This document shows positions 47,360 to 62,348 of a DNA stretch of 64,000 nucleotides, piece after piece. Position numbers and translations under genes: made by a program. The DNA comes from Gilliamella sp. wkB308. Lineage in GTDB: Bacteria; Pseudomonadota; Gammaproteobacteria; Enterobacterales; Orbaceae. Positions within the stretch are counted from its first letter, which is position 1, and every line of letters starts with the position of its first letter. The notes under the pieces are model-generated. The model did no database searches. It was given only the letters and a program-made list of their open reading frames with translations, and was not told the DNA's origin. The stretch lies in NCBI RefSeq assembly GCF_001690185.1, contig NZ_LZGN01000043.1, positions 25,430 to 89,429 on the forward strand, read 5' to 3'.

Positions 47360-48793
47360 ATGACAGTTGATCCTGAATTATTACAATCATTGGAAATATT
47401 TAAACATTTTTTTGATCTAATACATCAGCCTATGGCCATTATTGATAAAGAAGGTAAATATATTTACTACAATCAGGAAAGTGCAGAACTCGATGGCTAT
47501 CCTCAAGATAAAGCTATAGGAAAACCATTGCTTAAAGTTTATCCTAATTTACAAAAAGAAGATAGTACTATGTTAAAAGCCTTGTTAGAAGGTAAGGAAT
47601 ATCTGGATAATTATCAATGCTATTATAATCATGTTGGTAAAGTTGTCGATTATTTGCATACCACGGTTCCACTTTACAATCATAACAAACAGATCATTGG
47701 TGCAATCGAAATCGGTCGAAATTTATCTAATGTAAGACAATTACAAGATCAAGTTTTTAAACTTAACAGCCGTTTATATCACAGTAAAGAACAATTACTT
47801 CCCGAAATCGTATTTGTATCTCAAAAAATGCAATCGGTCATTGATCAAACCAATATTTTAGGCGCTAATGATGTGCCGGTACTCATTGTTGGTGAGACAG
47901 GTACCGGTAAAGAACTCTTCGCCCATTTAATTCATCAAACTAGCGACCGCCGAGATAAAGCCTTTATTTCTCTCAATTGTAGTGCACTGCCCACTACGCT
48001 AATTGAAAGTACACTATTTGGCACTGTCAAAGGTGCCTTTACGGGAGCTGAAAATCGCCAAGGATATTTAGAACTGGCTAACGGTGGCACACTATTTCTG
48101 GATGAACTAAACGCCATGCCACTTGAAATGCAAAGCAAATTATTGCGATTTTTACAAGAAAAAACCTACTGGCGACTTGGTGGCAATAAAGAATTGCATT
48201 CTGATGTCCGCATTGTGGCCGCCATGAACGAATCACCCACTGATCTTTTAAAAAATGGTAGATTGCGCAGTGATCTGTTTTATCGATTAAACGTGGGATT
48301 AATAAAACTTCCTGCACTACGCGAACGGACAGAAGATATTCCTGTTTTAGCTCGCTATTTTATTGATAAACACCAAGACGAGATAAAAATAACCATCAGT
48401 GGTATAAGTAACCATGCTTTGAAACAATTGATGTCAGCACCATGGCCAGGCAACGTACGTATGCTTGAAAATGCAATTGTCCGAAGTATGGTTTTACAAA
48501 ATGAACCCGGTGAATTACAATATATCGTTCTTGACGAAGAACTATTTCAAATTGAAAGCCCTGATCAGCAAGAAGATGTCATGACTAAAATCGATGATTC
48601 TGCCACCAATTTTTCTCAATTTACCGATTTAACCACCCAAGTGGAAAACTATGAGCGACAATTGATTATCGATGCGTTGAATCAAGCTAACGGAAAAATT
48701 ATCAATGCCGCTAAATTATTAAATGTTTCGCGTACTACATTACAATATAAGGTCAAAAAGTACCATATTCAAATGGGTGTAATGAATCATTAA
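47360..48793 (+). CDS. Sigma-54-dependent transcriptional activator with PAS sensor domain
   Basis: Enhancer-binding protein, 477 aa. The N-terminal PAS domain (about residues 15-125: PMAIIDKEGKYIYYNQESAELDGYP) replaces a receiver domain, so it senses a ligand rather than a phosphosignal. The AAA+ domain has Walker A GETGTGKE, the sigma-54 loop GAFTGA, Walker [13 protein letters not shown], and the C-terminal Fis-type helix-turn-helix reads GKIINAAKLLNVSRTTLQYKVKKY. It resembles RocR-like amino-acid catabolism activators. It is divergent from the decarboxylase operon with UAS and promoter between them. Its stop overlaps the convergent yhiN stop by 4 bp. Confidence 0.9.
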   Translation: MTVDPELLQSLEIFKHFFDLIHQPMAIIDKEGKYIYYNQESAELDGYPQDKAIGKPLLKVYPNLQKEDSTMLKALLEGKEYLDNYQCYYNHVGKVVDYLHTTVPLYNHNKQIIGAIEIGRNLSNVRQLQDQVFKLNSRLYHSKEQLLPEIVFVSQKMQSVIDQTNILGANDVPVLIVGETGTGKELFAHLIHQTSDRRDKAFISLNCSALPTTLIESTLFGTVKGAFTGAENRQGYLELANGGTLFLDELNAMPLEMQSKLLRFLQEKTYWRLGGNKELHSDVRIVAAMNESPTDLLKNGRLRSDLFYRLNVGLIKLPALRERTEDIPVLARYFIDKHQDEIKITISGISNHALKQLMSAPWPGNVRMLENAIVRSMVLQNEPGELQYIVLDEELFQIESPDQQEDVMTKIDDSATNFSQFTDLTTQVENYERQLIIDALNQANGKIINAAKLLNVSRTTLQYKVKKYHIQMGVMNH

Positions 48794-49995
48794 CATTGAT
48801 GGCTAACAGTTTTTTCATCCAATGCCTTCGCACAAGCAAAGGCACTGCTCCAAGCCCACTGAAAATTATACCCGCCTAACCAACCCGTTACATCCATCAC
48901 TTCGCCAATAAAATAAAGATTTGGTTGTGATTTGGCCGCCATCGTTTTTGACGATAATGCATCGGTACTTACCCCACCTAAAGTCACTTCAGCCGTTCGA
49001 TACCCTTCGGTTCCGTTTGGTACAATATGCCACTTGGTTAATGTGTCAAAAAGACGCTGTTGTTGATGCAAATTGAGTTGTTTCACAGTGATATCTGTAA
49101 TCATATCCAGTTGGATCAATGCTTCTACTACTCTTTTAGGTAAAATTTGTGCTAAGCAATTTTTCAAAGTCTGGTTACGATTTTTTTCTAATAACGGTTT
49201 AAATGATGATTCAAATGTCATATCTGGTAATAAGTTGATCGTAATGGGCTCACCCACTCGCCAATAGTTTGATATCTGTAAAATGGCGGGGCCTGAAAGC
49301 CCTCGATGAGTAAATAATAAATTTTCTTTAAACTGCATTCGCTCATAAGTCACTTCAACCGGAATAGCGATACCGGATAATTGCGATAACACATCTAATA
49401 AAGGTTTATGTAAGGTAAAAGGCACCAGCCCAGCTTTGACAGGTACAATTGGAATAGAAAATTTTTCTGCCACTTTATAACCTATTGAAGTCATACCGAG
49501 TGCTGGCATCGATAATCCGCCTGTGGCTATAATCAAGTTTTGACAACTCATCATACCTTGCGAAGTCTGTAATTTAAATCCATCTTCAACTGCTTCGACG
49601 TCTTCTAATTGCGTTTGCATCATTAGATTAACCTTTCCTTTTTGACACTCGCTAAGCAGCATATCGACAATATCTTTGGCTGAATTATCACAAAACAACT
49701 GACCATGATCTTTTTCATGATAAGCAATATGATATTGATTAACTAATTGGATAAAATCCCATTGGTTAAACCGTTTTAAGGCTGATTTACAAAAATGACG
49801 ATTTTCAGAAATATAATGGTGTGCATCCATATCAAGATTAGTAAAATTACACTTTCCGCCACCCGACATTAAAATCTTTCGTCCCGGTTTTTTTCCGTTA
49901 TCAATGACAGTCACACGATGCCCTTTTTGCCCTAATAATCCGGCACAAAATAGCCCCGCAGCCCCTGCTCCAACAATTGTAATTTGAGTTTGCAT
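48790..49995 (-). CDS. yhiN: FAD-dependent oxidoreductase, HI0933/YhiN (BaiN) family
   Basis: Flavoprotein of unknown reaction, about 401 aa. FAD-binding Rossmann motif ITIVGAGAAGLFCAGLLGQKG (residues 5-25), KILMSGGGKCNFTN, ATGGLSMPALGMTSIGY and the C-terminal GEVMDVTGWLGGYNFQWAWSSA are all diagnostic. ATG 49995 is used; a TTG two codons earlier is unlikely. It is monocistronic and convergent with the sigma-54 activator. Upstream are 368 bp shared with divergent gltB. Confidence 0.92.
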   Translation of the reverse strand: MQTQITIVGAGAAGLFCAGLLGQKGHRVTVIDNGKKPGRKILMSGGGKCNFTNLDMDAHHYISENRHFCKSALKRFNQWDFIQLVNQYHIAYHEKDHGQLFCDNSAKDIVDMLLSECQKGKVNLMMQTQLEDVEAVEDGFKLQTSQGMMSCQNLIIATGGLSMPALGMTSIGYKVAEKFSIPIVPVKAGLVPFTLHKPLLDVLSQLSGIAIPVEVTYERMQFKENLLFTHRGLSGPAILQISNYWRVGEPITINLLPDMTFESSFKPLLEKNRNQTLKNCLAQILPKRVVEALIQLDMITDITVKQLNLHQQQRLFDTLTKWHIVPNGTEGYRTAEVTLGGVSTDALSSKTMAAKSQPNLYFIGEVMDVTGWLGGYNFQWAWSSAFACAKALDEKTVSHQC

Positions 49996-50363
49996 AATCA
50001 ATAGTTAAAAATAAGCGTTAATAAATTATAACAGCATCAGTTCTGGATGTGACATTCTCTATAAGTTTATAGATTTAAACATACACTAAAAATAAAAGTT
50101 TTTTACAAATAAGAAAAAGAATTTATGATTATTATACAATTTATTTTAAAAATGACGCATTAATAAAGAATAAATAGTTTAATAATCAATGAAATAAAAT
50201 TAATTATTAGCTTCATTAATAACTCCAGTACAACTTATTAAAAGATTGACTTATAAGTAATATTTATTTGACCAAAATAGCATTTTTATTTAATTTCTTA
50301 GCCAATATGGGATTAATGCCTATACCTTCACAAATTATAAAGCGATGAATTAGAGGCAATGAT
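49996..50363. other. Divergent yhiN-gltB intergenic region
   Basis: These 368 bp are very AT-rich and carry no ORF. The gltB promoter at 50268-50296 is the only element I can propose. No NtrC site or -24/-12 element is visible. Confidence 0.45.
50268..50296 (+). promoter_or_regulatory. Putative gltB sigma-70 promoter
   Basis: TTGACC and TAATTT are spaced by 17 bp, about 68 bp upstream of the gltB start. Both hexamers differ from consensus only modestly. Confidence 0.5.
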
Positions 50364-56247
<5,884 letters not shown>

Positions 56248-56258
56248 AGTGATTAACT

Positions 56259-56309
56259 AAGTAAACCTTATTTCCATTCCCTACTGAGTGGGAGTAAGGC
56301 TTATTACTT
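56259..56309 (+). terminator. Hairpin after gltD
   Basis: Nested complementary blocks AAGTAA/TTACTT, CCTTA/TAAGG and TTCCC/GGGAG form a long imperfect stem starting 12 bp after the gltD stop. It is followed by an AT-rich tail without a clean U-run, so it is a probable but imperfect terminator. Confidence 0.5.
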
Positions 56310-56424
56310 AATATTTATTGATCTGCCTAAACCATAACGTTTATTGATTACAACCTAAATATCGTCATTTATCGGGTAGAAATCGCCAATGCATATTCAC
56401 TTTGATAATTGGCATTAAATTACC

Positions 56425-56457
56425 ATTAGCTGATACTATGAATTTGTATCAGCTAAT
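56425..56457. terminator. 12-bp perfect hairpin between convergent genes
   Basis: ATTAGCTGATAC (56425-56436) and GTATCAGCTAAT (56446-56457) pair perfectly around a 9-nt loop, 26 bp beyond the stop of the minus-strand gene at 56483. There is no U-tract on either strand. Confidence 0.5.
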
Positions 56458-56482
56458 AACCTTTAATTATTGGATTATCTGG

Positions 56483-56920
56483 CTATAAATAGACAACCTG
56501 AGAACCATTTTCAGGATTTTTAGTCGCCTCAGCAAATCCTTCTAAGAAAAAGGCAAGATGATCTGCTTCATCCCCTAAAAGGCGCCCTTTGACTTTATTC
56601 CAAGTTAATAACACGATAGCTGCTTGTGGTTCACAACTAATTAACATTGGTTGTTCAAGTTCTTCATTCCAATAAAACTCACCACCGTATAATTTTTGGG
56701 CTGTCAGTAATAAGTAACATCCATACTCTTGAGCAATCATATTAAGCTGTTCTTCAGGAATACTAAAATTTTTCTCAGCTAATTCACCAATAATCATTTC
56801 AACAACAGAAATACTTTTTTCGGAATAATCGAGCTGGTTAATACTCCACGTTGGACTATGTAAAATGGCATTTTGTGCCCATGCTTCGATTTCTTGATAT
56901 AATTCATTTTTTTCAGTCAT
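56483..56920 (-). CDS. Hypothetical protein, co-transcribed with mazG
   Basis: Acidic 145-aa protein that I do not recognise, without signal peptide or membrane segment. It starts MTEKNELYQEIEAWAQNAILHSP and contains a mixed alpha/beta stretch (NFSIPEEQLNMIAQEYGCYLLLTAQKLYGGEFYWNEELEQPML) and AIVLLTWNKVKGRLLGDEADHLAFFLEGFAEATK. Its start overlaps the mazG stop by 8 bp, so translation is coupled and a shared function is possible. Base composition matches its neighbours. It is real by coding pattern and position; the function is open. Confidence 0.75.
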   Translation of the reverse strand: MTEKNELYQEIEAWAQNAILHSPTWSINQLDYSEKSISVVEMIIGELAEKNFSIPEEQLNMIAQEYGCYLLLTAQKLYGGEFYWNEELEQPMLISCEPQAAIVLLTWNKVKGRLLGDEADHLAFFLEGFAEATKNPENGSQVVYL

Positions 56921-57710
56921 ATTTATTTACTTCGCTAGTTGATATTTCCAATTGTTTAACAAGTTGCCATGCGGCTTCCATTTCTTCAAGTGTTGCATCC
57001 GTTAAACAACGATTATTTTGTTTCAGTATTACTTCAACTTGTTTAAATCGACGTTCAAATTTATTATTTGCCCGTTGTAAACAGAGCTCCGATTTAACTT
57101 TTAAATGTCTGGCTAAATTGACGGTCGCAAAAAACAGATCCCCCAGTTCTTCCTCGATTTTTGATTGATCTTGTACCGTTTTATTAAGCTCATATTCTAC
57201 TTCGTCGAGCTCTTCCTTAACTTTATCTAAAACTGGGGTTAACTCCTGCCAATCAAACCCAACCGATGCACAACGTTTTTGGATTTTTTCGGCTTTCATT
57301 AAAGCAGGAATGGCGTTAGGTATGTCATCTAACAATGAGTATTGAGCCCGCTCGTCACGCTCTTTTTGTTTTAATTGTTCCCAATTTGGTTTTTCAGTTG
57401 TCTTATCATCAAAAATATGAGGATGACGATAAACTAATTTATCTGCAACTGCTTGACAGATATCTTCAAAATCAAACTGACCTTGTTCACTGGCGAGATC
57501 GGCGTAGAAAACAATTTGAAACAATAAATCACCCAATTCTTTTTTGAGTTCATTCATATCCTGTTTATCTATCGCATCAAGAACTTCATAAGTTTCTTCC
57601 AGTGTATAAGATTTTAATGAATCAAAAGTCTGAATGCGATCCCATTCACACCCGTTAATAGGGTCACGTAATTGTTTAGTAATCGCAAGTAAACGCTTGA
57701 GTGGGTTCAC
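56913..57710 (-). CDS. mazG: Nucleoside triphosphate pyrophosphohydrolase MazG
   Basis: All-alpha NTP pyrophosphatase hydrolysing (d)NTPs to NMP and PPi, 265 aa (E. coli 263). It has two MazG repeats. The first reads LRDPINGCEWDRIQTFDSLKSYTLEETYEVLDAID followed by ELGDLLFQIVFYADLA; the second, KVKEELDEVEYEL with EELGDLFFATVNLARHL, carries the acidic metal-binding residues of the active domain. The start is GTG 57710, with GGTGAGAT upstream, as the E. coli alignment requires. No relA or mazEF is adjacent. Confidence 0.95.
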   Translation of the reverse strand: MNPLKRLLAITKQLRDPINGCEWDRIQTFDSLKSYTLEETYEVLDAIDKQDMNELKKELGDLLFQIVFYADLASEQGQFDFEDICQAVADKLVYRHPHIFDDKTTEKPNWEQLKQKERDERAQYSLLDDIPNAIPALMKAEKIQKRCASVGFDWQELTPVLDKVKEELDEVEYELNKTVQDQSKIEEELGDLFFATVNLARHLKVKSELCLQRANNKFERRFKQVEVILKQNNRCLTDATLEEMEAAWQLVKQLEISTSEVNKYD

Positions 57711-57777
57711 AATCTATCTCACCAATCGTAATGGAACATTAATCTAATCAGTGTATCATAAATTTAAACTGTTTTGA

Positions 57778-57807
57778 TTTACAATAGTAAATTTATACTA
57801 TTGTAAA
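57778..57807. promoter_or_regulatory. 12-bp perfect inverted repeat upstream of the OPT gene
   Basis: TTTACAATAGTA and TACTATTGTAAA flank AATTTA, between the divergent mazG and OPT-transporter genes and about 130 bp before the latter. Arms this long suggest an operator or a hairpin. The outer TTTACA/TGTAAA arms recall TyrR-type half-sites in composition but not in standard order, so no regulator is assigned. Confidence 0.45.
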
Positions 57808-57938
57808 CATAATTGTCTATTATTTATTCTAAAACATGCACAAAAAAGATTTAATTAGTTGAGTCATCATAACTTCTAGCCCATAAAGCTGAATTAAGTA
57901 TATAATAAACACATATTGAATTAACTTTACGATAATAT

Positions 57939-59951
57939 ATGAATAATTTACGAGAACTTACACTTCGAGGCACAATACTGGGTGCTTTTATTACAATTAT
58001 TTTTACTGCATCAAATGTGTACCTTGGTTTAAAAGTCGGATTAACCTTCTCATCAGCTATTCCTGCAGCTGTCATCTCAATGGCAATCTTAAGACTATTT
58101 TCAGGATCAACCATATTAGAAAATAACATGGTGCAAACTCAAGCTTCTGCTGCCGGAACGCTATCATCTATTATATTCGTTCTACCTGGATTATTGATGA
58201 TTGGTTACTGGCAAGATTTTCCATTTTGGTTAACTTTTGCCATTTGTGCCGCAGGGGGAATGCTTGGAGTACTATTTTCAATTCCATTGCGTCATGTGAT
58301 GGTAGTCAAAAGTACATTACCTTACCCTGAAGGTGTTGCTGCCGCTGAGATTTTAAAAGCAGGCTCGAAAACAGACAGTAATGATGACTCTGCCAACGAA
58401 GGATTGAAAGATATTTTAGTAGGGGGTGTTATTGCTTCTACTGTTAGTTTATTGACCAATGGTTTTCGAGTTTTATCTGAAAGCGCTTCATACTGGTTTA
58501 CTGGAGGTAAATCGATTTTTCAATTACCTATGGGGTTCTCATTAGCACTACTCAGTGCAGGCTACTTGATTGGCATTGTATCTGGAATTGCCGTTCTGGT
58601 TGGAACCATTATTGCCTGGGGATTTGGAATTCCAATTTTAAGTGCAATGACAGATTATGATACGACGCAACCTCTGGCAAATATTGCAATGGGACTTTGG
58701 GCTAAAGATATCCGTTTTATTGGCGCAGGAACGATTGCTATTGCGGCAATTTGGACATTATTAACCTTAATCAAACCAGTTATTGAAGGTTTAAAAACAT
58801 CATTCAAAACGTTACGTTCAGATGTATCTGTAAATGATATTGCACCGACAGAACGTGATCTATCACCTAAATCAATCTTTTTAATTATGGCTGGTATGGT
58901 CATTATTTTAGTTGCTACGTTTTACTCATTTATTTCAGATAGTGGTTTATCTACGGGCGTTGCATGGATACTGGTTATTTGTGCTGTTTTATTTGCTTTT
59001 ATTATGGGCTTTCTTGTTGCAGCTGCTTGCGGATATATGGCAGGATTAGTCGGATCGTCAGCTAGCCCTATTTCAGGTATTGCAATTGTTGCCGCTATCG
59101 TGATATCGCTTATCTTACTTGGATTAGGCGAAGCAAATAATATACTTTCCACGGCTGAAGGCACAAACTTTGCGACAGCCTTAGCGCTATTCACAACCAG
59201 CGCAGTATTAGCCGTTGCTTGTATCTCAAATGATAACTTGCAAGATCTTAAAACGGGTTATTTGGTTAATGCAACACCTTGGAAACAACAAGTTGCATTA
59301 CTAATAGGTTGTGTTGTTGGTGCCATTGTTATCGCACCTATTTTAGAAATCCTTTATAACGCATATGGTTTCACGGGCGCATTACCACGACCAGATATGG
59401 ATCAATCACAAGTTTTAGCTGCACCTCAAGCAACACTGATGACAACCATTGCCAAAGGAATCTTTTCACATAAACTTGATTGGACAATGATTCTAATTGG
59501 ATTAGTCGTTGGAACCGTGATTATTATCATTGATCTTCTTTTGGCGAAAGCAAAATGTAAATTTCGCTTACCCGCACTGGCTGTCGGTTTAGGTATCTAT
59601 TTACCACCAACGATTACTGCCCCAATTTTTGTCGGTACATTGCTATCATGGATAATTAAACGTAATGCTTACGCTAAAGCTCAAAAATATAATTTAAACC
59701 CTGAAGAACAATTTAAAAAAGTGGATCGTAAAGCGGCATTAATTTCTTCGGGATTAATAGTTGGTGAAAGCTTAGTGGGTGTCTTATTAGCGATCGTTAT
59801 AGTTATTAGTATCACGCAAGGTAAAGGTGAAGCACCATTAGCAATAGACGCTGATTTAGGCTTCTTACCACAATATTTAGGTTTAGCTGTCTTTGTGGGT
59901 ATTTGCTTGTATATTATTCGTCGAGCATTATCCGCAATTAAAAAACAGTAA
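57939..59951 (+). CDS. OPT family oligopeptide transporter
   Basis: Inner-membrane proton-coupled transporter, 670 aa, with about fifteen hydrophobic segments. It shows prokaryotic OPT landmarks: LRELTLRGTILGAFITIIFTASNVYLGLKVGLTFSSAIPAAVISMAIL, the NMVQTQASAAGTLSSIIFVLPGL block and TLPYPEGVAAAEILKAG, and VGSSASPISGIAIVAA. Substrates in the family range from small peptides to metal-chelate complexes. The ATG at 57939 has almost no Shine-Dalgarno sequence, which is unusual beside its neighbours. It is monocistronic with an imperfect hairpin downstream. Confidence 0.92.
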   Translation: MNNLRELTLRGTILGAFITIIFTASNVYLGLKVGLTFSSAIPAAVISMAILRLFSGSTILENNMVQTQASAAGTLSSIIFVLPGLLMIGYWQDFPFWLTFAICAAGGMLGVLFSIPLRHVMVVKSTLPYPEGVAAAEILKAGSKTDSNDDSANEGLKDILVGGVIASTVSLLTNGFRVLSESASYWFTGGKSIFQLPMGFSLALLSAGYLIGIVSGIAVLVGTIIAWGFGIPILSAMTDYDTTQPLANIAMGLWAKDIRFIGAGTIAIAAIWTLLTLIKPVIEGLKTSFKTLRSDVSVNDIAPTERDLSPKSIFLIMAGMVIILVATFYSFISDSGLSTGVAWILVICAVLFAFIMGFLVAAACGYMAGLVGSSASPISGIAIVAAIVISLILLGLGEANNILSTAEGTNFATALALFTTSAVLAVACISNDNLQDLKTGYLVNATPWKQQVALLIGCVVGAIVIAPILEILYNAYGFTGALPRPDMDQSQVLAAPQATLMTTIAKGIFSHKLDWTMILIGLVVGTVIIIIDLLLAKAKCKFRLPALAVGLGIYLPPTITAPIFVGTLLSWIIKRNAYAKAQKYNLNPEEQFKKVDRKAALISSGLIVGESLVGVLLAIVIVISITQGKGEAPLAIDADLGFLPQYLGLAVFVGICLYIIRRALSAIKKQ

Positions 59952-59967
59952 TAACTTATATTTAAAA

Positions 59968-60001
59968 TTAAGCCTTTTATTGCTTGAAATAAAGGGCTTA
60001 A
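59968..60001 (+). terminator. Hairpin after the OPT gene
   Basis: TTAAGCCTTTTATT pairs with AATAAAGGGCTTAA (one T-G wobble) around GCTTGA, 16 bp after the stop. The following bases are TAAAATCCC, without a U-run, so termination is likely but not textbook. The rest of the gap to yheS is AT-rich. Confidence 0.5.
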
Positions 60002-60247
60002 TAAAATCCCTTACCAATCTTTAAACGTTTGCTATATATTGATTATCATCCTACTTTTGTGACTAGATTAAATGATAACCTTTTCCCTATATGGAAATAT
60101 TTAATAGCACGCTCAACCAATTATTGCCACAATTTAAAGTTTAAAATAATCAAACTTTCACTTAGCCCATTAAACTTTTTCATTTTGCATAACTTTCAAT
60201 ATTTGTTAGCATAACCCAATTTATTTTACATATTAAACAGCAAAATC

Positions 60248-62170
60248 ATGATAGTATTTGATTCCATTCAAGTTCGCTTAGGCATTAATCTACTTTTAGA
60301 TAATGCGTCTGCTACCATTAATCCTAAACAAAAAGTAGGATTAGTCGGGAAAAATGGTTGTGGAAAGTCCACCCTCTTCTCATTAATAAAAGGCGAAATT
60401 CAAACGGATGCAGGCAGCTTAAGTTTTCCATCACAATGGCAATTAGCTTGGGTTAACCAAGAAACACCAGCGTTGGATATACCCGCTATTGAATATGCTA
60501 TTGATGGTGATCGTGAATATAGACAGCTAGAACAAAAGCTAGCTATCGCCAACCAACACAATAATGGTGAGCAAATCGCTATTATTCATGAAAAACTGGA
60601 TAACATTGATGCATGGACGATACGAGCAAGAGCCGCTACATTATTACATGGTTTAGGATTTTCCAACGAGCAACTACAATTACCAGTTAAATCCTATTCA
60701 GGTGGTTGGCGTATGCGTTTAAATCTAGCTCAAGCACTCATGTGTCGTTCAGATCTATTACTACTTGATGAACCAACCAATCACCTTGACTTAGATGCGG
60801 TGATTTGGCTGGAAAAATGGCTGAGTAATTATCAAGGTACATTAATTTTAATCTCACATGATCGTGATTTTTTAGATCCGTTAGTCAATAAAATTATTCA
60901 TATTGAACAAAAAAGTTTGTTTGAATATACCGGTAACTATTCATCATTTGAAGTTCAACGTGCAACTAAATTAGCACAGCAACAATCACTTTATGAAAGC
61001 CAACAACAAAAAGTCGCACACCTACAAAGTTACATAGACCGCTTTAGAGCTAAAGCAACCAAAGCTAAACAAGCTCAAAGCAGAATAAAAATGCTAGAAA
61101 AAATGGAACTCATTGCCCCTGCACATGTAGACAATCCTTTTCATTTTAATTTTAAACCTTCTGAATTTTTGCCAAGTCCATTACTGATGATGGACAAAGT
61201 TGTGGCAGGCTACGATGATAAAATCGTGCTTGAAAAAATTAAATTAAATCTTGTTCCGGGTTCACGCATAGGCTTACTGGGTCGTAATGGTGCTGGTAAA
61301 TCAACCTTAATAAAATTATTAGCGGGCGAACTTCAACCTAAAGAGGGACATATTAATCTCGCTAAAGGTGTTCAATTAGGCTATTTTGCTCAACATCAAT
61401 TGGAATATTTACGTGCCGATGAATCACCACTTTGGCATTTAACTCAACTTGCTGATCCAAAAATAACAGAACAGGAATTGCGTAACTATCTGGGTGGATT
61501 TGATTTTCATGGTGATAAAGTGAATGAACCAGTTAAAACATTTTCGGGCGGTGAAAAAGCTCGATTGGTTTTAGCGCTAATTGTGTGGCAAAAACCGAAT
61601 CTATTATTACTTGATGAACCTACTAACCATTTGGATTTAGATATGCGTCAGGCATTGACTGAAGCGCTTATAGGCTTTGAAGGTGCTTTAGTCGTTGTAT
61701 CGCATGATCGCCATTTATTGCGCTCGACAACGGATGAATTTTATTTAGTGCATGATCACAAAGTTGAACCATTTGATGGTGATCTTGATGATTACCAGAA
61801 ATGGCTTGCCGAAGAACAAAAAGCAGAAAATAAACCAGATACCGTTAACGTAACCAGTAAAAATGATAGTATTCAAAATGTTTCGGCCACAGATCGCAAA
61901 GAACAAAAACGCCGTGAAGCAGAATTAAGAGCACAAATGCAACCCATTAAAAAAGAGTTACAAAAAATGGAGCAAAAACTTGAGCTATTAACTGAGCAAT
62001 TACAAAATATTGAACAGCTATTAGCTGATCCTGCTATTTATGAAAATGATAAAAAAACAGCATTAACCGAATTACTGCTCAAACAAAGTAAAATTAAAAG
62101 TGAGCAAGAAGAGGTTGAAATGAATTGGTTAGATTTACAACAACAACTTGAAGATTTTCAATTAAATTAA
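60248..62170 (+). CDS. yheS: ABC-F family ATPase YheS
   Basis: Soluble ribosome-associated ABC-F protein, 640 aa (E. coli 637). It has two ATPase domains and no membrane part. First: GLVGKNGCGKST, signature YSGGWRMRLNLAQAL, Walker B LLLLDEPTNHLDLDAV. Linker: helical QQQSLYESQQQKVAHLQSYIDRFRAKATKAKQAQSRIKMLEKME. Second: GLLGRNGAGKST, FSGGEKARLVLAL, LLLLDEPTNHLDLDM. The C-terminal charged coiled coil runs from about 535 to the end. ABC-F factors act at the ribosomal E site to relieve stalling. Confidence 0.97.
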   Translation: MIVFDSIQVRLGINLLLDNASATINPKQKVGLVGKNGCGKSTLFSLIKGEIQTDAGSLSFPSQWQLAWVNQETPALDIPAIEYAIDGDREYRQLEQKLAIANQHNNGEQIAIIHEKLDNIDAWTIRARAATLLHGLGFSNEQLQLPVKSYSGGWRMRLNLAQALMCRSDLLLLDEPTNHLDLDAVIWLEKWLSNYQGTLILISHDRDFLDPLVNKIIHIEQKSLFEYTGNYSSFEVQRATKLAQQQSLYESQQQKVAHLQSYIDRFRAKATKAKQAQSRIKMLEKMELIAPAHVDNPFHFNFKPSEFLPSPLLMMDKVVAGYDDKIVLEKIKLNLVPGSRIGLLGRNGAGKSTLIKLLAGELQPKEGHINLAKGVQLGYFAQHQLEYLRADESPLWHLTQLADPKITEQELRNYLGGFDFHGDKVNEPVKTFSGGEKARLVLALIVWQKPNLLLLDEPTNHLDLDMRQALTEALIGFEGALVVVSHDRHLLRSTTDEFYLVHDHKVEPFDGDLDDYQKWLAEEQKAENKPDTVNVTSKNDSIQNVSATDRKEQKRREAELRAQMQPIKKELQKMEQKLELLTEQLQNIEQLLADPAIYENDKKTALTELLLKQSKIKSEQEEVEMNWLDLQQQLEDFQLN

Positions 62171-62284
62171 CTTTATATTTATTAGGTATAAAAAAAGTGC
62201 ACAAAATATTAAGAGCATGAGCACTAATTGAATACCGATAAATTTTAAATAGTTAAACGTATTTTAACTGTTTATTTTGTGCAA

Positions 62285-62315
62285 AAAAAATCACAGCTTT
62301 TTGCTGTGATTTTTT
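62285..62315. terminator. Bidirectional Rho-independent terminator
   Basis: TCACAGC/GCTGTGA stem with loop TTTTT, flanked by A-run and T-run. It serves both yheS (plus) and nusG (minus), which converge here. Confidence 0.93.
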
Positions 62316-62348
62316 ATTGTTAATTGAACTAAAATTATTTAATTAAAA

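Noticed and set aside
60029..60214. 61-codon frame between the OPT gene and yheS
   Set aside because: AT-rich region, no ribosome-binding site, composition dominated by Leu/Ile/Asn/Phe; no support for coding.
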